A stretch of 35,951 bases of DNA from Clostridia bacterium. GTDB taxonomy: Bacteria; Bacillota_A; Clostridia; Christensenellales; Aristaeellaceae. The notes below the pieces were generated by a model. It saw only the letters and a program-made list of their open reading frames with translations, was not told the origin of the DNA and did not search any database. Each line of letters begins with the position of its first letter. Position 1 is the first letter of the stretch. Both the position numbers and the translations under genes were made by a program. Below, one piece after another: positions 1-7,910 of the stretch. The stretch lies in NCBI GenBank assembly GCA_017432405.1, contig JAFRJF010000225.1, forward strand, positions 1-35,951, read 5' to 3'.

Positions 1-780
1 CTGGCGCTCCAGGTTCGCCTGGCGCTGGGCGGCAAAGCGATCGTAATTCCCGGCGTACTGCGTCAGGCGCTTCATCGAAAGCTCGGCCATGCAGTCGCAC
101 ACGGCGTTCAGGTCGTAGCGGTCGAGGCTGATGACCAGCACCGAGCCCCGGTATGTCTTCAGCGTCTCCTCCAGCCACTGGGTGGAGGCCCGGTCCAGGT
201 GGTTCGTGGGCTCGTCCAGCATCAACAGGTCCGGCTGGGTCAGCAGCAGCCGCGCCAGGCACAGCCGGGTCTTCTCACCGCCGGAGAGCAGGCTCGCGGG
301 CTGGGTCTCCCGCCCCCGGGCGAAGCCCAGGCCGGCCAGCACGCCCTGTATGCGGCTGGGCCATTCGTAGCCCCCGGCGTCCTCGAAGCGGTCCACCAGC
401 CGGGAATAGGCCCGGGAGAGCTGGTCGAAGGCCACGGGGTCGTCGTGCTTCTCGGCCATCTCGTGCTCCATCTGGCGCATGCGCGCCTCCATCTGGCGCA
501 CCGGCTCGAAAACCCGTTCCAGCTCCTGCTGGATGGTCAGCTCGCTCTGGATGTCCGCGTCCTGGGTCAGCATGCCCACCCGCATGCCCTTCACCAGCGA
601 TATCGTGCCGGAATCCGGGGCCATGTCGCCGTTGATCAGCCGGAACAGCGTGGATTTGCCGCTGCCGTTCACGCCCACGAGACCCATGCGCCCTCCGGCC
701 TGCAGGGTCAGGTTCACGTCCTTCAGCACCTCGTTCATGGCGAAGGACTTGTTCACATTTTGGAGGGTCAGAAGTATCAT
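1..780 (-). CDS. ABC-F family ATPase, N-terminal part (truncated by window edge)
   Basis: The first 260 residues of an ABC-F protein are present; the second nucleotide-binding domain lies beyond the window. ABC-F proteins are soluble twin-ATPase factors that act at the ribosomal E site in translation or antibiotic protection. Visible motifs are Walker A (GVNGSGKST, residues 36-44), the ABC signature LSGGEKTR (about 165) and Walker B with the ABC-F-typical LLMLDEPTNHLD (about 186-197). An acidic helical stretch follows Walker A. The H-switch, normally SHDRYFLD, reads SLDRYDLN here, so the catalytic-switch histidine of domain 1 is leucine (about residue 219). The ATG start overlaps the upstream stop as ATGA, which implies translational coupling. 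The family call is firm; which subfamily (EttA, Uup, YdiF or resistance type) cannot be told from half a protein. Confidence 0.9.
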   Translation of the reverse strand, partial: MILLTLQNVNKSFAMNEVLKDVNLTLQAGGRMGLVGVNGSGKSTLFRLINGDMAPDSGTISLVKGMRVGMLTQDADIQSELTIQQELERVFEPVRQMEARMRQMEHEMAEKHDDPVAFDQLSRAYSRLVDRFEDAGGYEWPSRIQGVLAGLGFARGRETQPASLLSGGEKTRLCLARLLLTQPDLLMLDEPTNHLDRASTQWLEETLKTYRGSVLVISLDRYDLNAVCDCMAELSMKRLTQYAGNYDRFAAQRQANLERQ

Positions 781-1367
781 ATGGGAGACCTTTCTTTATC
801 GATAACGCGTCGCATGATCCGCATCCGCACGCCGGTGTCCTGGATCAGCAGGTCGCCCTTCATGCGGGCGAGGGCCCAGGCGGTGTAGATGTCGCCCGCG
901 GAGCCGGACAGGTTGGAGATCTGTACGATCCACAGCGGCCAGAACCATGCCTGCGGCAGCCTTGCGATGGCGATTTGCAGCGCGGCACCCCAGAACACCA
1001 CCGGCGCGAGGGCGGTGATGATGTGGGACTTCCTGTCAAACCACGCCGTGCTGCCCGCGTAGGCATAGGGCAGCTTCAGCCCGTAGGTGGGTCTCACGCC
1101 GGAAAGGACGAACATGGCGATGCCATGGACCAGCTCGTGCAGCGGTATGTAAAGGACGAGGGCCAGCCCCAGGCAGGGCCACATATACCACCTCGACGCC
1201 ATCAGCCGCCAGGAGGGCCCCACCGGCACGGCCAGCAGCCCGACGATCACCGGCACGGCGATCAGCGCCAGCGACAGGACCAGCATCGCCTTTATATGCC
1301 TGCGGTTGCGCATGAAATCCAGCGTCCCGGCATAGCGATAGCCCTTTGGCAATGTTGCGTAGTTCAC
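777..1367 (-). CDS. DUF3267-type membrane zincin metallopeptidase
   Basis: A 196-residue membrane protein with an HExxH motif (LHELVHGI) inside a hydrophobic segment, two hydrophobic helices before it and about two after. This matches the DUF3267 putative zincin family, relatives of site-2 proteases with unknown substrates. I choose the GTG at 1367 because it overlaps the stop of the methyltransferase gene as GTGA and has AAGGGAA a few bases upstream; an ATG ten codons earlier at 1397 has no comparable site. Its own stop overlaps the ABC-F start by four bases, so the three genes form one coupled operon. The metal-binding assignment rests on the motif; the function is unknown. Confidence 0.75.
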   Translation of the reverse strand: MNYATLPKGYRYAGTLDFMRNRRHIKAMLVLSLALIAVPVIVGLLAVPVGPSWRLMASRWYMWPCLGLALVLYIPLHELVHGIAMFVLSGVRPTYGLKLPYAYAGSTAWFDRKSHIITALAPVVFWGAALQIAIARLPQAWFWPLWIVQISNLSGSAGDIYTAWALARMKGDLLIQDTGVRMRIMRRVIDKERSPI

Positions 1368-2242
1368 GGTAGATTCCCTTCGGCGAATCGGCTCCACCGT
1401 CCGCTTGCCCCGCAGGGCAGCACGCCGCCGGCGGTGACGGGGAGGACGATCTCGTCCGCGACGACGCTGCCGCCCCGGGTACGCGCAACGGTCATGGTCA
1501 GCATGTTGTTCAGCACCGCGGGCTGCAGGCCGGTGGTGTAGCTGTTGATCAGCATGAACAGCGCGTCCTCGGCCAGCACCTTTTCGCAGGCGTCCACCAG
1601 GCCATAGAGCTCGTTTTCAAGCTTCCACACCTCGCCGCCGGGGCCGCGGCCATAGCTGGGCGGGTCCATCAGTATGCCCTGGTAGGCGTTGCCGCGGCGG
1701 GCCTCCCGCTGCACGAATTTCAGCGCGTCGTCGATGATCCAGCGCACGCTTGTCTCGTCGACGCCGCAGAGCTTCCGGTTTTCACCGGCCCACTGCACCA
1801 TGCCCTTGGCCGCGTCCACATGGGTCACCTTCGCCCCGGCCATCGCGCAGGCGCAGGTGGCCCCGCCGGTGTAGCCGAACAGGTTCAACACCCTGATGGG
1901 CCGGTCGGCCCTTCGGATCAGGTCCGCCATCCATGCCCAGTTGACCGCCTGCTCCGGGAACAGGCCGGTGTGCTTGAAGCCGGTGGGGCGCACGTAGAAT
2001 TTCAAATCGCCGCAGCTCACCGTCCAGCGGTCCGGCAGCGTTTTGAAGAATTCCCATTCGCCGCCCCCCTTCTGGGAGCGGTGGTACCAGGCGTCCGCCT
2101 TCTGCCACAGCTTTGGCTGCTGCTTCGGCCAAATGGCCTGGGGGTCGGGTCGACGCAGTACGATGTCCCTCCAGCGCTCCAGCTTCTCGCCGTCGCCGGT
2201 GTCGATGACCTCGTAATCCTTCCAACCGGACGCAATGAACAT
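1364..2242 (-). CDS. Class I SAM-dependent methyltransferase (RlmI/COG1092-like)
   Basis: A 292-residue methyltransferase. The SAM-binding glycine loop appears as LNLFGYTGGAT, followed by the acidic strand end THVDAAKG and the catalytic-type DPPSYGRG motif (an NPPY-like DPPS), an order typical of the COG1092 group, which includes rRNA cytosine C5 methyltransferases. A PUA domain as in RlmI is not evident; the N-terminal part carries instead the TGLFPEQ segment seen in compact relatives. The start is ATG at 2242, preceded at six bases by GAGGTG; a GTG at 2251 overlaps that site and is unlikely. First gene of the minus-strand operon, with a strong promoter at 2265-2293. The substrate (rRNA or other) is not determined. 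Confidence 0.85.
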   Translation of the reverse strand: MFIASGWKDYEVIDTGDGEKLERWRDIVLRRPDPQAIWPKQQPKLWQKADAWYHRSQKGGGEWEFFKTLPDRWTVSCGDLKFYVRPTGFKHTGLFPEQAVNWAWMADLIRRADRPIRVLNLFGYTGGATCACAMAGAKVTHVDAAKGMVQWAGENRKLCGVDETSVRWIIDDALKFVQREARRGNAYQGILMDPPSYGRGPGGEVWKLENELYGLVDACEKVLAEDALFMLINSYTTGLQPAVLNNMLTMTVARTRGGSVVADEIVLPVTAGGVLPCGASGRWSRFAEGNLP

Positions 2243-2264
2243 GTCAAACACCTCACTATTCTAC

Positions 2265-2293
2265 ATTATATGGGGTTTTGTGGCACGCTTCAA
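2265..2293 (-). promoter_or_regulatory. Sigma-A-type promoter for the methyltransferase operon
   Basis: On the minus strand TTGAAG (2293-2288) and TATAAT (2270-2265) are separated by exactly 17 bases, about 23 bases upstream of the ATG at 2242. Confidence 0.75.
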
Positions 2294-2324
2294 TCAAATT
2301 TGTATAAAAAATGATTCCCAGAGG

Positions 2325-2353
2325 TAGATTGTTAAGGGAAAATGTGTTATAAT
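2325..2353 (+). promoter_or_regulatory. Promoter for nadD-yqeK (weak -35)
   Basis: A consensus TATAAT stands at 2348-2353, 31 bases before the start of the NadD-YqeK gene. The hexamer 17 bases upstream, TAGATT, matches the -35 consensus at only three positions. It is divergent from the methyltransferase promoter, with the two -10 boxes about 80 bases apart. Confidence 0.5.
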
Positions 2354-2384
2354 GACCTATCAAGCAAAATACGGAGGCGCGTCC

Positions 2385-3542
2385 ATGAAGATCGGCATAC
2401 TCGGCGGAACCCTCGATCCCGTCCACAACGGCCATATCGAAATCGCCATGGCGGCGATGGCGGCGCTGGGGCTGGACCAGGTGGCGCTGATGCCGTCGGG
2501 CGACCCGCCCCACAAGACGAGGGCCACCGACAGGCTGGACCGGCTGCGCATGGCCGAGCTGGCCGCCGAGGGCAGGCCGGGGCTGTACGCCAGCGACCTG
2601 GAGATCCGTCGACAGGGCCGGACCTATACGGTGGACACGCTGTCGACGCTGGCGGTGGAGCATCCCGAGGTAGAATGGACCTACATCCTCGGCGCGGACG
2701 CCCTGAACAAGCTGGATACCTGGAAGGAATTTCCCCGCATCGCCCGGCTGTGTTCCTTCGCGGCGGTTAGCCGCCCGGGCTGCGACGAGGACCTGGCGCG
2801 CCTGCGGGCGGGGGCCATCTCCAGCTGCTACCATACCCGGGTTGACCTGCTGCCCGTCAGCGGCCCGCCGCTGTCGTCCACGGCGGTGCGCAAGCGGGTG
2901 GCCGAGGGCGTGCCCATTGACGACTGCGTGCCGGGGCCCGTGGCCGACTACATCCGCCGGAAGGGACTCTACCTCTGCAAGTACAGCGAGGCGCAGATAC
3001 TGGACCGGCTGAAGGGCATGCTGACCTGGCACCGATTCACCCATACCCTGGGCGTGGCCGACACGGCCCAGCGGCTGGCGGCGGGCTGCGGCGTCGAGCC
3101 CCTGCGGGCGCGGCTGGCGGGGCTGCTGCACGACTGCGCCAAGTCCATGCCGCTGGACGAGATGCGGGAATTGGTGGTGAAGAACCTGCCCGACATCGAC
3201 GAGGAGGAGCTGGATACCCGGGCGATCCTCCACGCGCCGGCGGGCATGGTGATGGCCAGGGACGTGTTTGGCGTGCGGGACGCCTCGATACTCAGCGCCA
3301 TCCGCAAGCACACGGTGGGGGACGGGCAGATGTCCCCGATGGACGCGCTGATCTACGTCTCCGATTTCATCGAGCCGGGGCGCGAGCCCTTCCCGGGGCT
3401 GGAGAAGGCCCGGAAGCTGGCGGAGAAGGATATCTACCGCGCCATGGTCTGCTGCACCCAGCTGACCGCGAAGCACCTGAAGTCCCAGGGCAAGCACGTA
3501 CACCCCAGGAGCCAGGCGCTGCTGGACCATTACGACAAATGA
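2385..3542 (+). CDS. nadD-yqeK: NadD-YqeK fusion: nicotinate-nucleotide adenylyltransferase plus HD-domain Ap4A hydrolase
   Basis: A 385-residue two-domain protein. Residues 1 to about 195 are NadD, which adenylates nicotinate mononucleotide in NAD synthesis: ILGGTLDPVHNGH carries the nucleotidyltransferase HxGH motif, and SSTAVRKR is the C-terminal (I/S)SSTxxR signature. Residues 205-385 are YqeK, an HD-superfamily domain, with HRFTH, the LLHDCAKS metal motif (about 248), ILHAPAG and YVSDFIEP in order. YqeK members hydrolyse diadenosine tetraphosphate. In most Firmicutes the two are neighbouring separate genes; here they are joined in frame. The start is ATG 2385 with GGAGG seven bases upstream. 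rsfS follows after 31 bases, the usual nadD-yqeK-rsfS order. Confidence 0.93.
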   Translation: MKIGILGGTLDPVHNGHIEIAMAAMAALGLDQVALMPSGDPPHKTRATDRLDRLRMAELAAEGRPGLYASDLEIRRQGRTYTVDTLSTLAVEHPEVEWTYILGADALNKLDTWKEFPRIARLCSFAAVSRPGCDEDLARLRAGAISSCYHTRVDLLPVSGPPLSSTAVRKRVAEGVPIDDCVPGPVADYIRRKGLYLCKYSEAQILDRLKGMLTWHRFTHTLGVADTAQRLAAGCGVEPLRARLAGLLHDCAKSMPLDEMRELVVKNLPDIDEEELDTRAILHAPAGMVMARDVFGVRDASILSAIRKHTVGDGQMSPMDALIYVSDFIEPGREPFPGLEKARKLAEKDIYRAMVCCTQLTAKHLKSQGKHVHPRSQALLDHYDK

Positions 3543-3573
3543 AGGCAAAATACAACAACAGGAGGTTTGCAAC

Positions 3574-3930
3574 ATGATCGAATCCAAGGCATTGGCTGAG
3601 AAGATCGCCGGTATTCTGGACAAAAAGGGCGCGACCGACATACAGATCCTGGAGGTCGGCCACATGACCTCCATCACCGACTTCTTCGTGGTCGCCAGCG
3701 GCCGGAACGTGCAGTCCGTGCACACGCTGGCCGAGGACGTGGAGGAGCACCTGGCCGAGGAGGGCATCGAGCCCCGCCGCAAGGAGGGCAAGAACGGCGC
3801 GCGCTGGATCGTGCTGGATTACGCCCACGTGATCGTGCACATCTTCCACCCCGAGGAGCGCCAGTATTACAACATCGAGCGCCTGTGGCAGGACGGCACC
3901 AACGACGAGCACTACGAGAGCAAAAACTGA
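3574..3930 (+). CDS. rsfS: Ribosome silencing factor RsfS (Iojap)
   Basis: A 118-residue protein of normal family length. The Iojap core is clear: KKGATDIQILEVGHMTSITDFFVVASG near the N-terminus, the segment ending in EGIEPRRKEGKNGARWIVLDYAHVIVHIF, and the C-terminal PEERQYYNIERLW. RsfS binds ribosomal protein uL14 and blocks 30S-50S joining when nutrients are low. The start is ATG 3574 with a perfect AGGAGGT seven bases upstream. It is the last gene of the nadD-yqeK transcript; no strong terminator is visible before the next promoter at 3958. Confidence 0.95.
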   Translation: MIESKALAEKIAGILDKKGATDIQILEVGHMTSITDFFVVASGRNVQSVHTLAEDVEEHLAEEGIEPRRKEGKNGARWIVLDYAHVIVHIFHPEERQYYNIERLWQDGTNDEHYESKN

Positions 3931-3957
3931 CGCATTGGAAGTCAACGCAATATTAAC

Positions 3958-3986
3958 TTGCAGTACATGTTATAAAATGTTATACT
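3958..3986 (+). promoter_or_regulatory. Promoter of the T-box-controlled operon
   Basis: TTGCAG at 3958-3963 and TATACT at 3981-3986 are separated by 17 bases and lie just upstream of the T-box leader. Confidence 0.75.
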
Positions 3987-3992
3987 TCGATC

Positions 3993-4258
3993 AATGTGAG
4001 GAAGGGGACAAGTAAGCCGGTCCCAACGCACCAGAGAGCCGCCGGCGGGTGAAAGGCGGTTGCGCGAATCGGCTGAATACACCCCGGAGCACCGCACCGA
4101 AGGGCCGCTTGGCCTGCGTAGGCTGCGGCGGGCGCGCCCGATACAGCGCGGGAGCGGCATGGCCGTTCCTTGAGGGCGCGGTCGCAAGGCGCGCCGAATA
4201 GAGGTGGTACCACGGTTACAATCGTCCTCTGCTGATGGCAGGGGACGGTTTTTTCTTT
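3993..4258 (+). ncRNA. T-box riboswitch, tyrosine specifier (UAC)
   Basis: A leader of about 270 bases with the T-box landmarks in order: GGGGACAAGTAAG in the 5' arm of stem I, the AGAGAGCC element (4033-4040), the GGGTGAAAG loop, and the specifier context GAA-TAC-ACCCCGGAGC with UAC at 4078-4080. The conserved T-box sequence AATAGAGGTGGTACCACGG follows (4197-4215), then a terminator. UAC is a tyrosine codon. The T-box bulge reads UGGU, which pairs with an ACCA 3' end and so fits a tRNA with discriminator A, as tRNA-Tyr has. Uncharged tRNA-Tyr should therefore stabilise the antiterminator and switch on the ligase operon when tyrosine is scarce. T-boxes usually precede aminoacyl-tRNA synthetase, biosynthesis or transport genes; CoA ligases downstream are unusual. 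Confidence 0.9.
4223..4258 (+). terminator. T-box intrinsic terminator
   Basis: A ten-base stem (CGTCCTCTGC against GCAGGGGACG, one mismatch) with a TGATG loop is followed by TTTTTT, directly after the conserved T-box sequence. This is the expected expression platform of a transcriptional T-box. Downstream at 4260-4301 another inverted repeat (GCGAACCG and CGGTTCGC) precedes the ribosome binding site and has no U run. Confidence 0.85.
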
Positions 4259-4346
4259 AGCGAACCGGCGAGTGCAGCGAGCGGTTGCGCGGTTCGCCGG
4301 AGGCCGCAGGGCTGCGGCGAAAAACAACATTGGAGGCGAATGCAAC

Positions 4347-5981
4347 ATGCCAATTACCGAGATTCTTGAAAACAACGCCAGAAAGTATGGCTCCGAGATC
4401 GCGTTGGTGGAGATCAACCCGGAGGTGCGCGAGGATCGCCGCGTGACCTGGAAGGAGTACGAGCTGATCGAGCGCGGCGCTTCCGAGGAATTCCGCCGGG
4501 AAATCACCTGGAGCGTGTTCAACGAAAAGGCAAACCGCTGCGCAAGGCTGCTGATGAGCAGGGGCATACAGAAGGGCGACAAGGTGGCCATACTGCTGAT
4601 GAACTGCCTGGAGTGGCTGCCGCTGTACTTCGGCATCCTCAAGACCGGCGCGCTGGTGGTGCCGATGAACTACCGCTATTCCGCCGATGAGATTCAGTAT
4701 TGCGCGGACCTTGCGGACGTGGACGCCATGTTCTTCGGGCCGGAGTTCATCGGCCGCGTGGAGGAGAGCATCGACAGGATGCCCAAGGTGAAGCTGTTGT
4801 TCTATGTGGGCGACAACTGCCCGACCTTCGCCGAAAATTACCTGCACCTGGCGTCCAACCAGCCCAGCATTGCCCCGAAGGTGCCGCTGAGCGACGAGGA
4901 CGACGCGGCCATCTACTTCTCCTCGGGCACCACGGGCTTCCCGAAGGCGATCCTGCACAACCACGAAAGCCTGATGCACGCCTGCAGGGTGGAGCAGAAG
5001 CACCACGGCCAGACCCACAAGGACGTATTCCTGTGCATCCCGCCGCTTTATCACACCGGCGCGAAGATGCACTGGTTCGGCTCGTTCCTGGTGGGCGGGC
5101 GCGCCATACTGCTCAAGGGCGTCAAGCCCCTGACCATCATCAAGACCGCCGCCGAGGAGCACTGTTCCATCGTGTGGCTGCTGGTGCCCTGGGCCCAGGA
5201 CATACTGGACGCCATCGACCGGGGCGAGATCAACCTCAAGGACTACGATCTGTCCGCCTGGCGGCTGATGCACATCGGCGCCCAGCCCGTGCCCAAGAGC
5301 CTGATCAAGCGCTGGAAGGAGAAGTTCCCGAACCACCAGTACGACACCAACTACGGCCTGTCCGAGTCCATCGGCCCCGGCTGCGTGCACCTGGGGGTGG
5401 AGAACATCGACAAGGTGGGGGCCATCGGCATACCCGGCTACGGCTGGCAGGCCCGCATCATCGACGAGCAGGGCAACGACGTGCCCCAGGGCGAGGTGGG
5501 CGAGCTGGCCGTGAAGGGCCCCGGCGTCATGACCTGCTACTACAAGGACCCCAAGGCCACCGCCGAGGTGCTGCACGGCGACTGGCTGTGGACCGGCGAC
5601 ATGGCCATGCGGGACGAGGAGGGCTTCATCTACCTGGTGGACCGCAAGAAGGATGTCATCATCACCGGCGGCGAAAACCTTTACCCGGTGCAGATCGAGG
5701 ACTTCCTCCGGGCCCACAAAGACATCAAGGACGTGGCCGTCATCGGCCTGCCTCATCCCCGCCTGGGCGAGATCGCCGCGGCCATCATCGAATTGAAGCC
5801 CGGCGCGACCACCACCGAGGAAGACATCGAGAAGTTCTGCCAGGATCTGCCCCGTTACAAGCGCCCCAGGAAGATCATCTTCGCCGAGGTGCCCCGCAAC
5901 CCCACCGGCAAGATCGAGAAGCCGAAGCTGCGCGAGATCTACGGCGCGAAGCGTCTGGTGGCCGAGCAGGTGGGACGGTAA
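4347..5981 (+). CDS. AMP-forming acyl/aryl-CoA ligase (ANL superfamily)
   Basis: A 544-residue adenylate-forming enzyme that activates a carboxylic acid as acyl-AMP and transfers it to CoA. Core motifs are in order: YFSSGTTGFPKA (P-loop A3, about 190-200), YGLSES (A5), WLWTGDMA (A7), VDRKKDVIITGGENLYP (A8 hinge) and the C-terminal RNPTGKIEK with the catalytic lysine. Length and layout resemble medium/long-chain or MenE-like ligases; the substrate cannot be read from sequence. The segment at residues 35-55 (VTWKEYELIERGASEEF) is a modest insertion before the usual N-terminal helix. The start is ATG 4347, ten bases after GGAGG. It is the first gene under the tyrosine T-box and is followed by PaaK and an ACT protein, which suggests an aromatic acid substrate; that is inference. 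Confidence 0.88.
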   Translation: MPITEILENNARKYGSEIALVEINPEVREDRRVTWKEYELIERGASEEFRREITWSVFNEKANRCARLLMSRGIQKGDKVAILLMNCLEWLPLYFGILKTGALVVPMNYRYSADEIQYCADLADVDAMFFGPEFIGRVEESIDRMPKVKLLFYVGDNCPTFAENYLHLASNQPSIAPKVPLSDEDDAAIYFSSGTTGFPKAILHNHESLMHACRVEQKHHGQTHKDVFLCIPPLYHTGAKMHWFGSFLVGGRAILLKGVKPLTIIKTAAEEHCSIVWLLVPWAQDILDAIDRGEINLKDYDLSAWRLMHIGAQPVPKSLIKRWKEKFPNHQYDTNYGLSESIGPGCVHLGVENIDKVGAIGIPGYGWQARIIDEQGNDVPQGEVGELAVKGPGVMTCYYKDPKATAEVLHGDWLWTGDMAMRDEEGFIYLVDRKKDVIITGGENLYPVQIEDFLRAHKDIKDVAVIGLPHPRLGEIAAAIIELKPGATTTEEDIEKFCQDLPRYKRPRKIIFAEVPRNPTGKIEKPKLREIYGAKRLVAEQVGR

Positions 5982-6032
5982 TTTAAAATTTACACAACCG
6001 TTTCTCAAAAGACAAACATTGCGGTTGTCACT

Positions 6033-6050
6033 GTGGTAAAATGCTACCAC
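6033..6050 (+). promoter_or_regulatory. Inverted repeat in the ligase-paaK spacer
   Basis: GTGGTA and TACCAC flank a six-base AAATGC spacer, 32 bases before the paaK start. The 100-base spacer also contains ACAACCG paired with CGGTTGT (5993-6029 region) without a U run, and a TAAAAT that lacks a convincing -35. It could be an RNA hairpin, a weak internal promoter or an operator. Confidence 0.3.
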
Positions 6051-6081
6051 GACGATATACTATCGAAAGGGTATGATCAAA

Positions 6082-7404
6082 ATGAGCCAGAGAGTCCACA
6101 GGATCTACAATCCTGACATGGAATGCATCAGCCGGGATGAGCTGACGGCCCTGCAGGGCCAGCGCCTCGCGGCCACCGTGAAGCGGGAATACGAGAACGT
6201 GCCCATGTACCGGGCGCGGATGGACGCCGCGGGCGTCAAGCCCGAGGACATCCGCAGCCTGGAGGATCTGAAGTACCTGCCCTTCATGGAAAAGACCGAC
6301 CTGCGGGATTACTACCCCTTTGGCCTACTGGCTTCGCCGAGGAGCGAGATCGTGCGCATACAGGGCTCCTCCGGCACCACCGGCAAGCCCATCGTGTCCG
6401 GCTACACCCGCAACGACATCGACGTCTGGAGCGAGATGATGGCCCGCACGCTCACCGCTGCCGGCGCGACGAAGGACGACATCGTCCAGGTCACCTACGG
6501 CCTGGGCCTGTTCACCGGCGGCTTCGGCGCCTACCAGGGCGCGGACCGGCTGGGGGCCATGGTCATCCCCATGTCCAGCGGCAACACCCAGCGCCAGATC
6601 CTGATGATGAAGGACCTGGGCACCACGCTGCTGTGCTGCACGCCCTCTTACGCGACCTACCTGGGCGAGACCATAAGGGAAATGGGCATCGACCCCGCAA
6701 AGGACCTGAAGCTGAAGGCGGGCTGCTTCGGCGCGGAGCCCTGGACCGAGGAGATGCGCCAGCGCATCGAGGAGCTGCTTTGCATCGACGCCTGCGACAT
6801 CTACGGCCTGACCGAGATCTCCGGCCCCGGCGTGGCCTTCGAGTGCCTGGAAAAGAACGGCATGCACATCAACGAGGACCAGGTCATCGCCGAGATCATC
6901 AACCCCACCACCGGCGAGCAGCTGCCCTACGGCATGCACGGCGAGCTGGTGTTCACCACCATCACCAAGACCGGCCAGCCGATGATCCGCTACCGCACCC
7001 ATGACATCTGCACGCTGACCGCCGACAAGTGCGCCTGCGGCCGGACGCTGGCCCGCATGGGCCGCATCGTGGGCCGCACCGACGACATGCTGGTCATCCG
7101 CGGCGTGAACGTGTTCCCCAGCCAGATCGAATCGGTGCTGGTAGGCGCGGACGGCGTGGCGCCCCACTACATGCTGGTGGTGGACCGGGTGAACTCCTCC
7201 GACACGCTGGAGGTGCAGGTGGAGATGACCGAGGACATGTTCGGCGACACCGTGGCCCACATCGAGAACGTGCGCAAGTACATCACCGACCAGATCAAAT
7301 CCGTGGTGGGCATCGCCTCGAAAGTGAAGCTGGTGGCCCCCAAGTCCATCCCGCGCAGCGAGGGCAAGGCCAAGCGCGTGATCGACAAGCGCAATTTGCA
7401 TTAA
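6082..7404 (+). CDS. PaaK-type phenylacetate-CoA ligase
   Basis: A 440-residue ligase of the PaaK family, which forms arylacetyl-CoA from an arylacetate, ATP and CoA. Evidence: the N-terminal [13 protein letters not shown] segment, the PaaK ATP loop [11 protein letters not shown] (about 95), YGLGLFTGG, the [11 protein letters not shown] segment, [12 protein letters not shown], the hinge-region [19 protein letters not shown], and the C-terminal [14 protein letters not shown]. Length is normal. I prefer ATG 6082 because the AAAGGG at 6066-6071 is then about ten bases away; the ATG at 6073 would be almost on top of it. Family members act on phenylacetate, 4-hydroxyphenylacetate or indoleacetate, often with indolepyruvate:ferredoxin oxidoreductase; no ior genes are in this window. 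ACT protein follows after 13 bases. Confidence 0.9.
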   Translation: MSQRVHRIYNPDMECISRDELTALQGQRLAATVKREYENVPMYRARMDAAGVKPEDIRSLEDLKYLPFMEKTDLRDYYPFGLLASPRSEIVRIQGSSGTTGKPIVSGYTRNDIDVWSEMMARTLTAAGATKDDIVQVTYGLGLFTGGFGAYQGADRLGAMVIPMSSGNTQRQILMMKDLGTTLLCCTPSYATYLGETIREMGIDPAKDLKLKAGCFGAEPWTEEMRQRIEELLCIDACDIYGLTEISGPGVAFECLEKNGMHINEDQVIAEIINPTTGEQLPYGMHGELVFTTITKTGQPMIRYRTHDICTLTADKCACGRTLARMGRIVGRTDDMLVIRGVNVFPSQIESVLVGADGVAPHYMLVVDRVNSSDTLEVQVEMTEDMFGDTVAHIENVRKYITDQIKSVVGIASKVKLVAPKSIPRSEGKAKRVIDKRNLH

Positions 7405-7417
7405 GGAGGGTGGAGCG

Positions 7418-7858
7418 ATGTTTATCAAGCAGATTTCCGTATTCCTCGAAAACCACAACGGCGCGCTGCGGGAGATGACCGAGCTGCTGGGCAAGGGCGG
7501 CGTCGACCTGCTGGCCCTGTCCGTGGCCGACACCCAGAACTTCGGCATCATCCGCATCATCGTCTCCAGCGAGCAGACCGACGCGGCGCTGCTTGCCCTG
7601 CGGGACAACGGCTATATCGCCAAGATGAACCACGTCATCTGCGCCGAGGTGCCGGACCGCCCGCTGGGCCTGTGCGAGCTGCTGGGCCTGATCGAAAAGG
7701 CCGGGCTGTCCGTCGAATACATGTATTCGTTCCTGCGCGCCTCCAAGGGCGGCGAGGCCCACATGATCCTGCGGCTCAGCGACGGCAAGAAGGCCGCCGA
7801 GCTGTTCCAGATGAACAACGTCAAGACGCTCTCCCAGGAGGACGTGGACGCGCTGTAA
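7418..7858 (+). CDS. Double ACT-domain protein
   Basis: A 146-residue protein made of two ACT-like modules: residues 1 to about 70 (FIKQISVFLENHNGALREMTELL...) and 71-146 (HVICAEVPDRPLGLCELLGLIEKAGLSVEYMYSF). ACT domains bind amino acids; free-standing tandem-ACT proteins commonly sit directly after paaK genes in anaerobes. The start is ATG 7418 with GGAGGG eight bases upstream, 13 bases after the PaaK stop, and a terminator closes the operon. A role as an aromatic-amino-acid sensor acting on the neighbouring ligases is inference from position and fold. Confidence 0.88.
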   Translation: MFIKQISVFLENHNGALREMTELLGKGGVDLLALSVADTQNFGIIRIIVSSEQTDAALLALRDNGYIAKMNHVICAEVPDRPLGLCELLGLIEKAGLSVEYMYSFLRASKGGEAHMILRLSDGKKAAELFQMNNVKTLSQEDVDAL

Positions 7859-7910
7859 ATGCAGGCTCGGGCAACCCGGTGCGTTTACTGCCGGCGCGCC
7901 CATACAGATT

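Noticed and set aside
2256..3791. Long open frame antisense to nadD-yqeK (and similar ones at 4257-6050, 6325-7608, 9037-10440, 18439-19683, 28163-30700)
   Set aside because: These mirror the real genes in GC-rich sequence; their translations are rich in His, Arg, Gly and Val without domain motifs, and lack ribosome sites.
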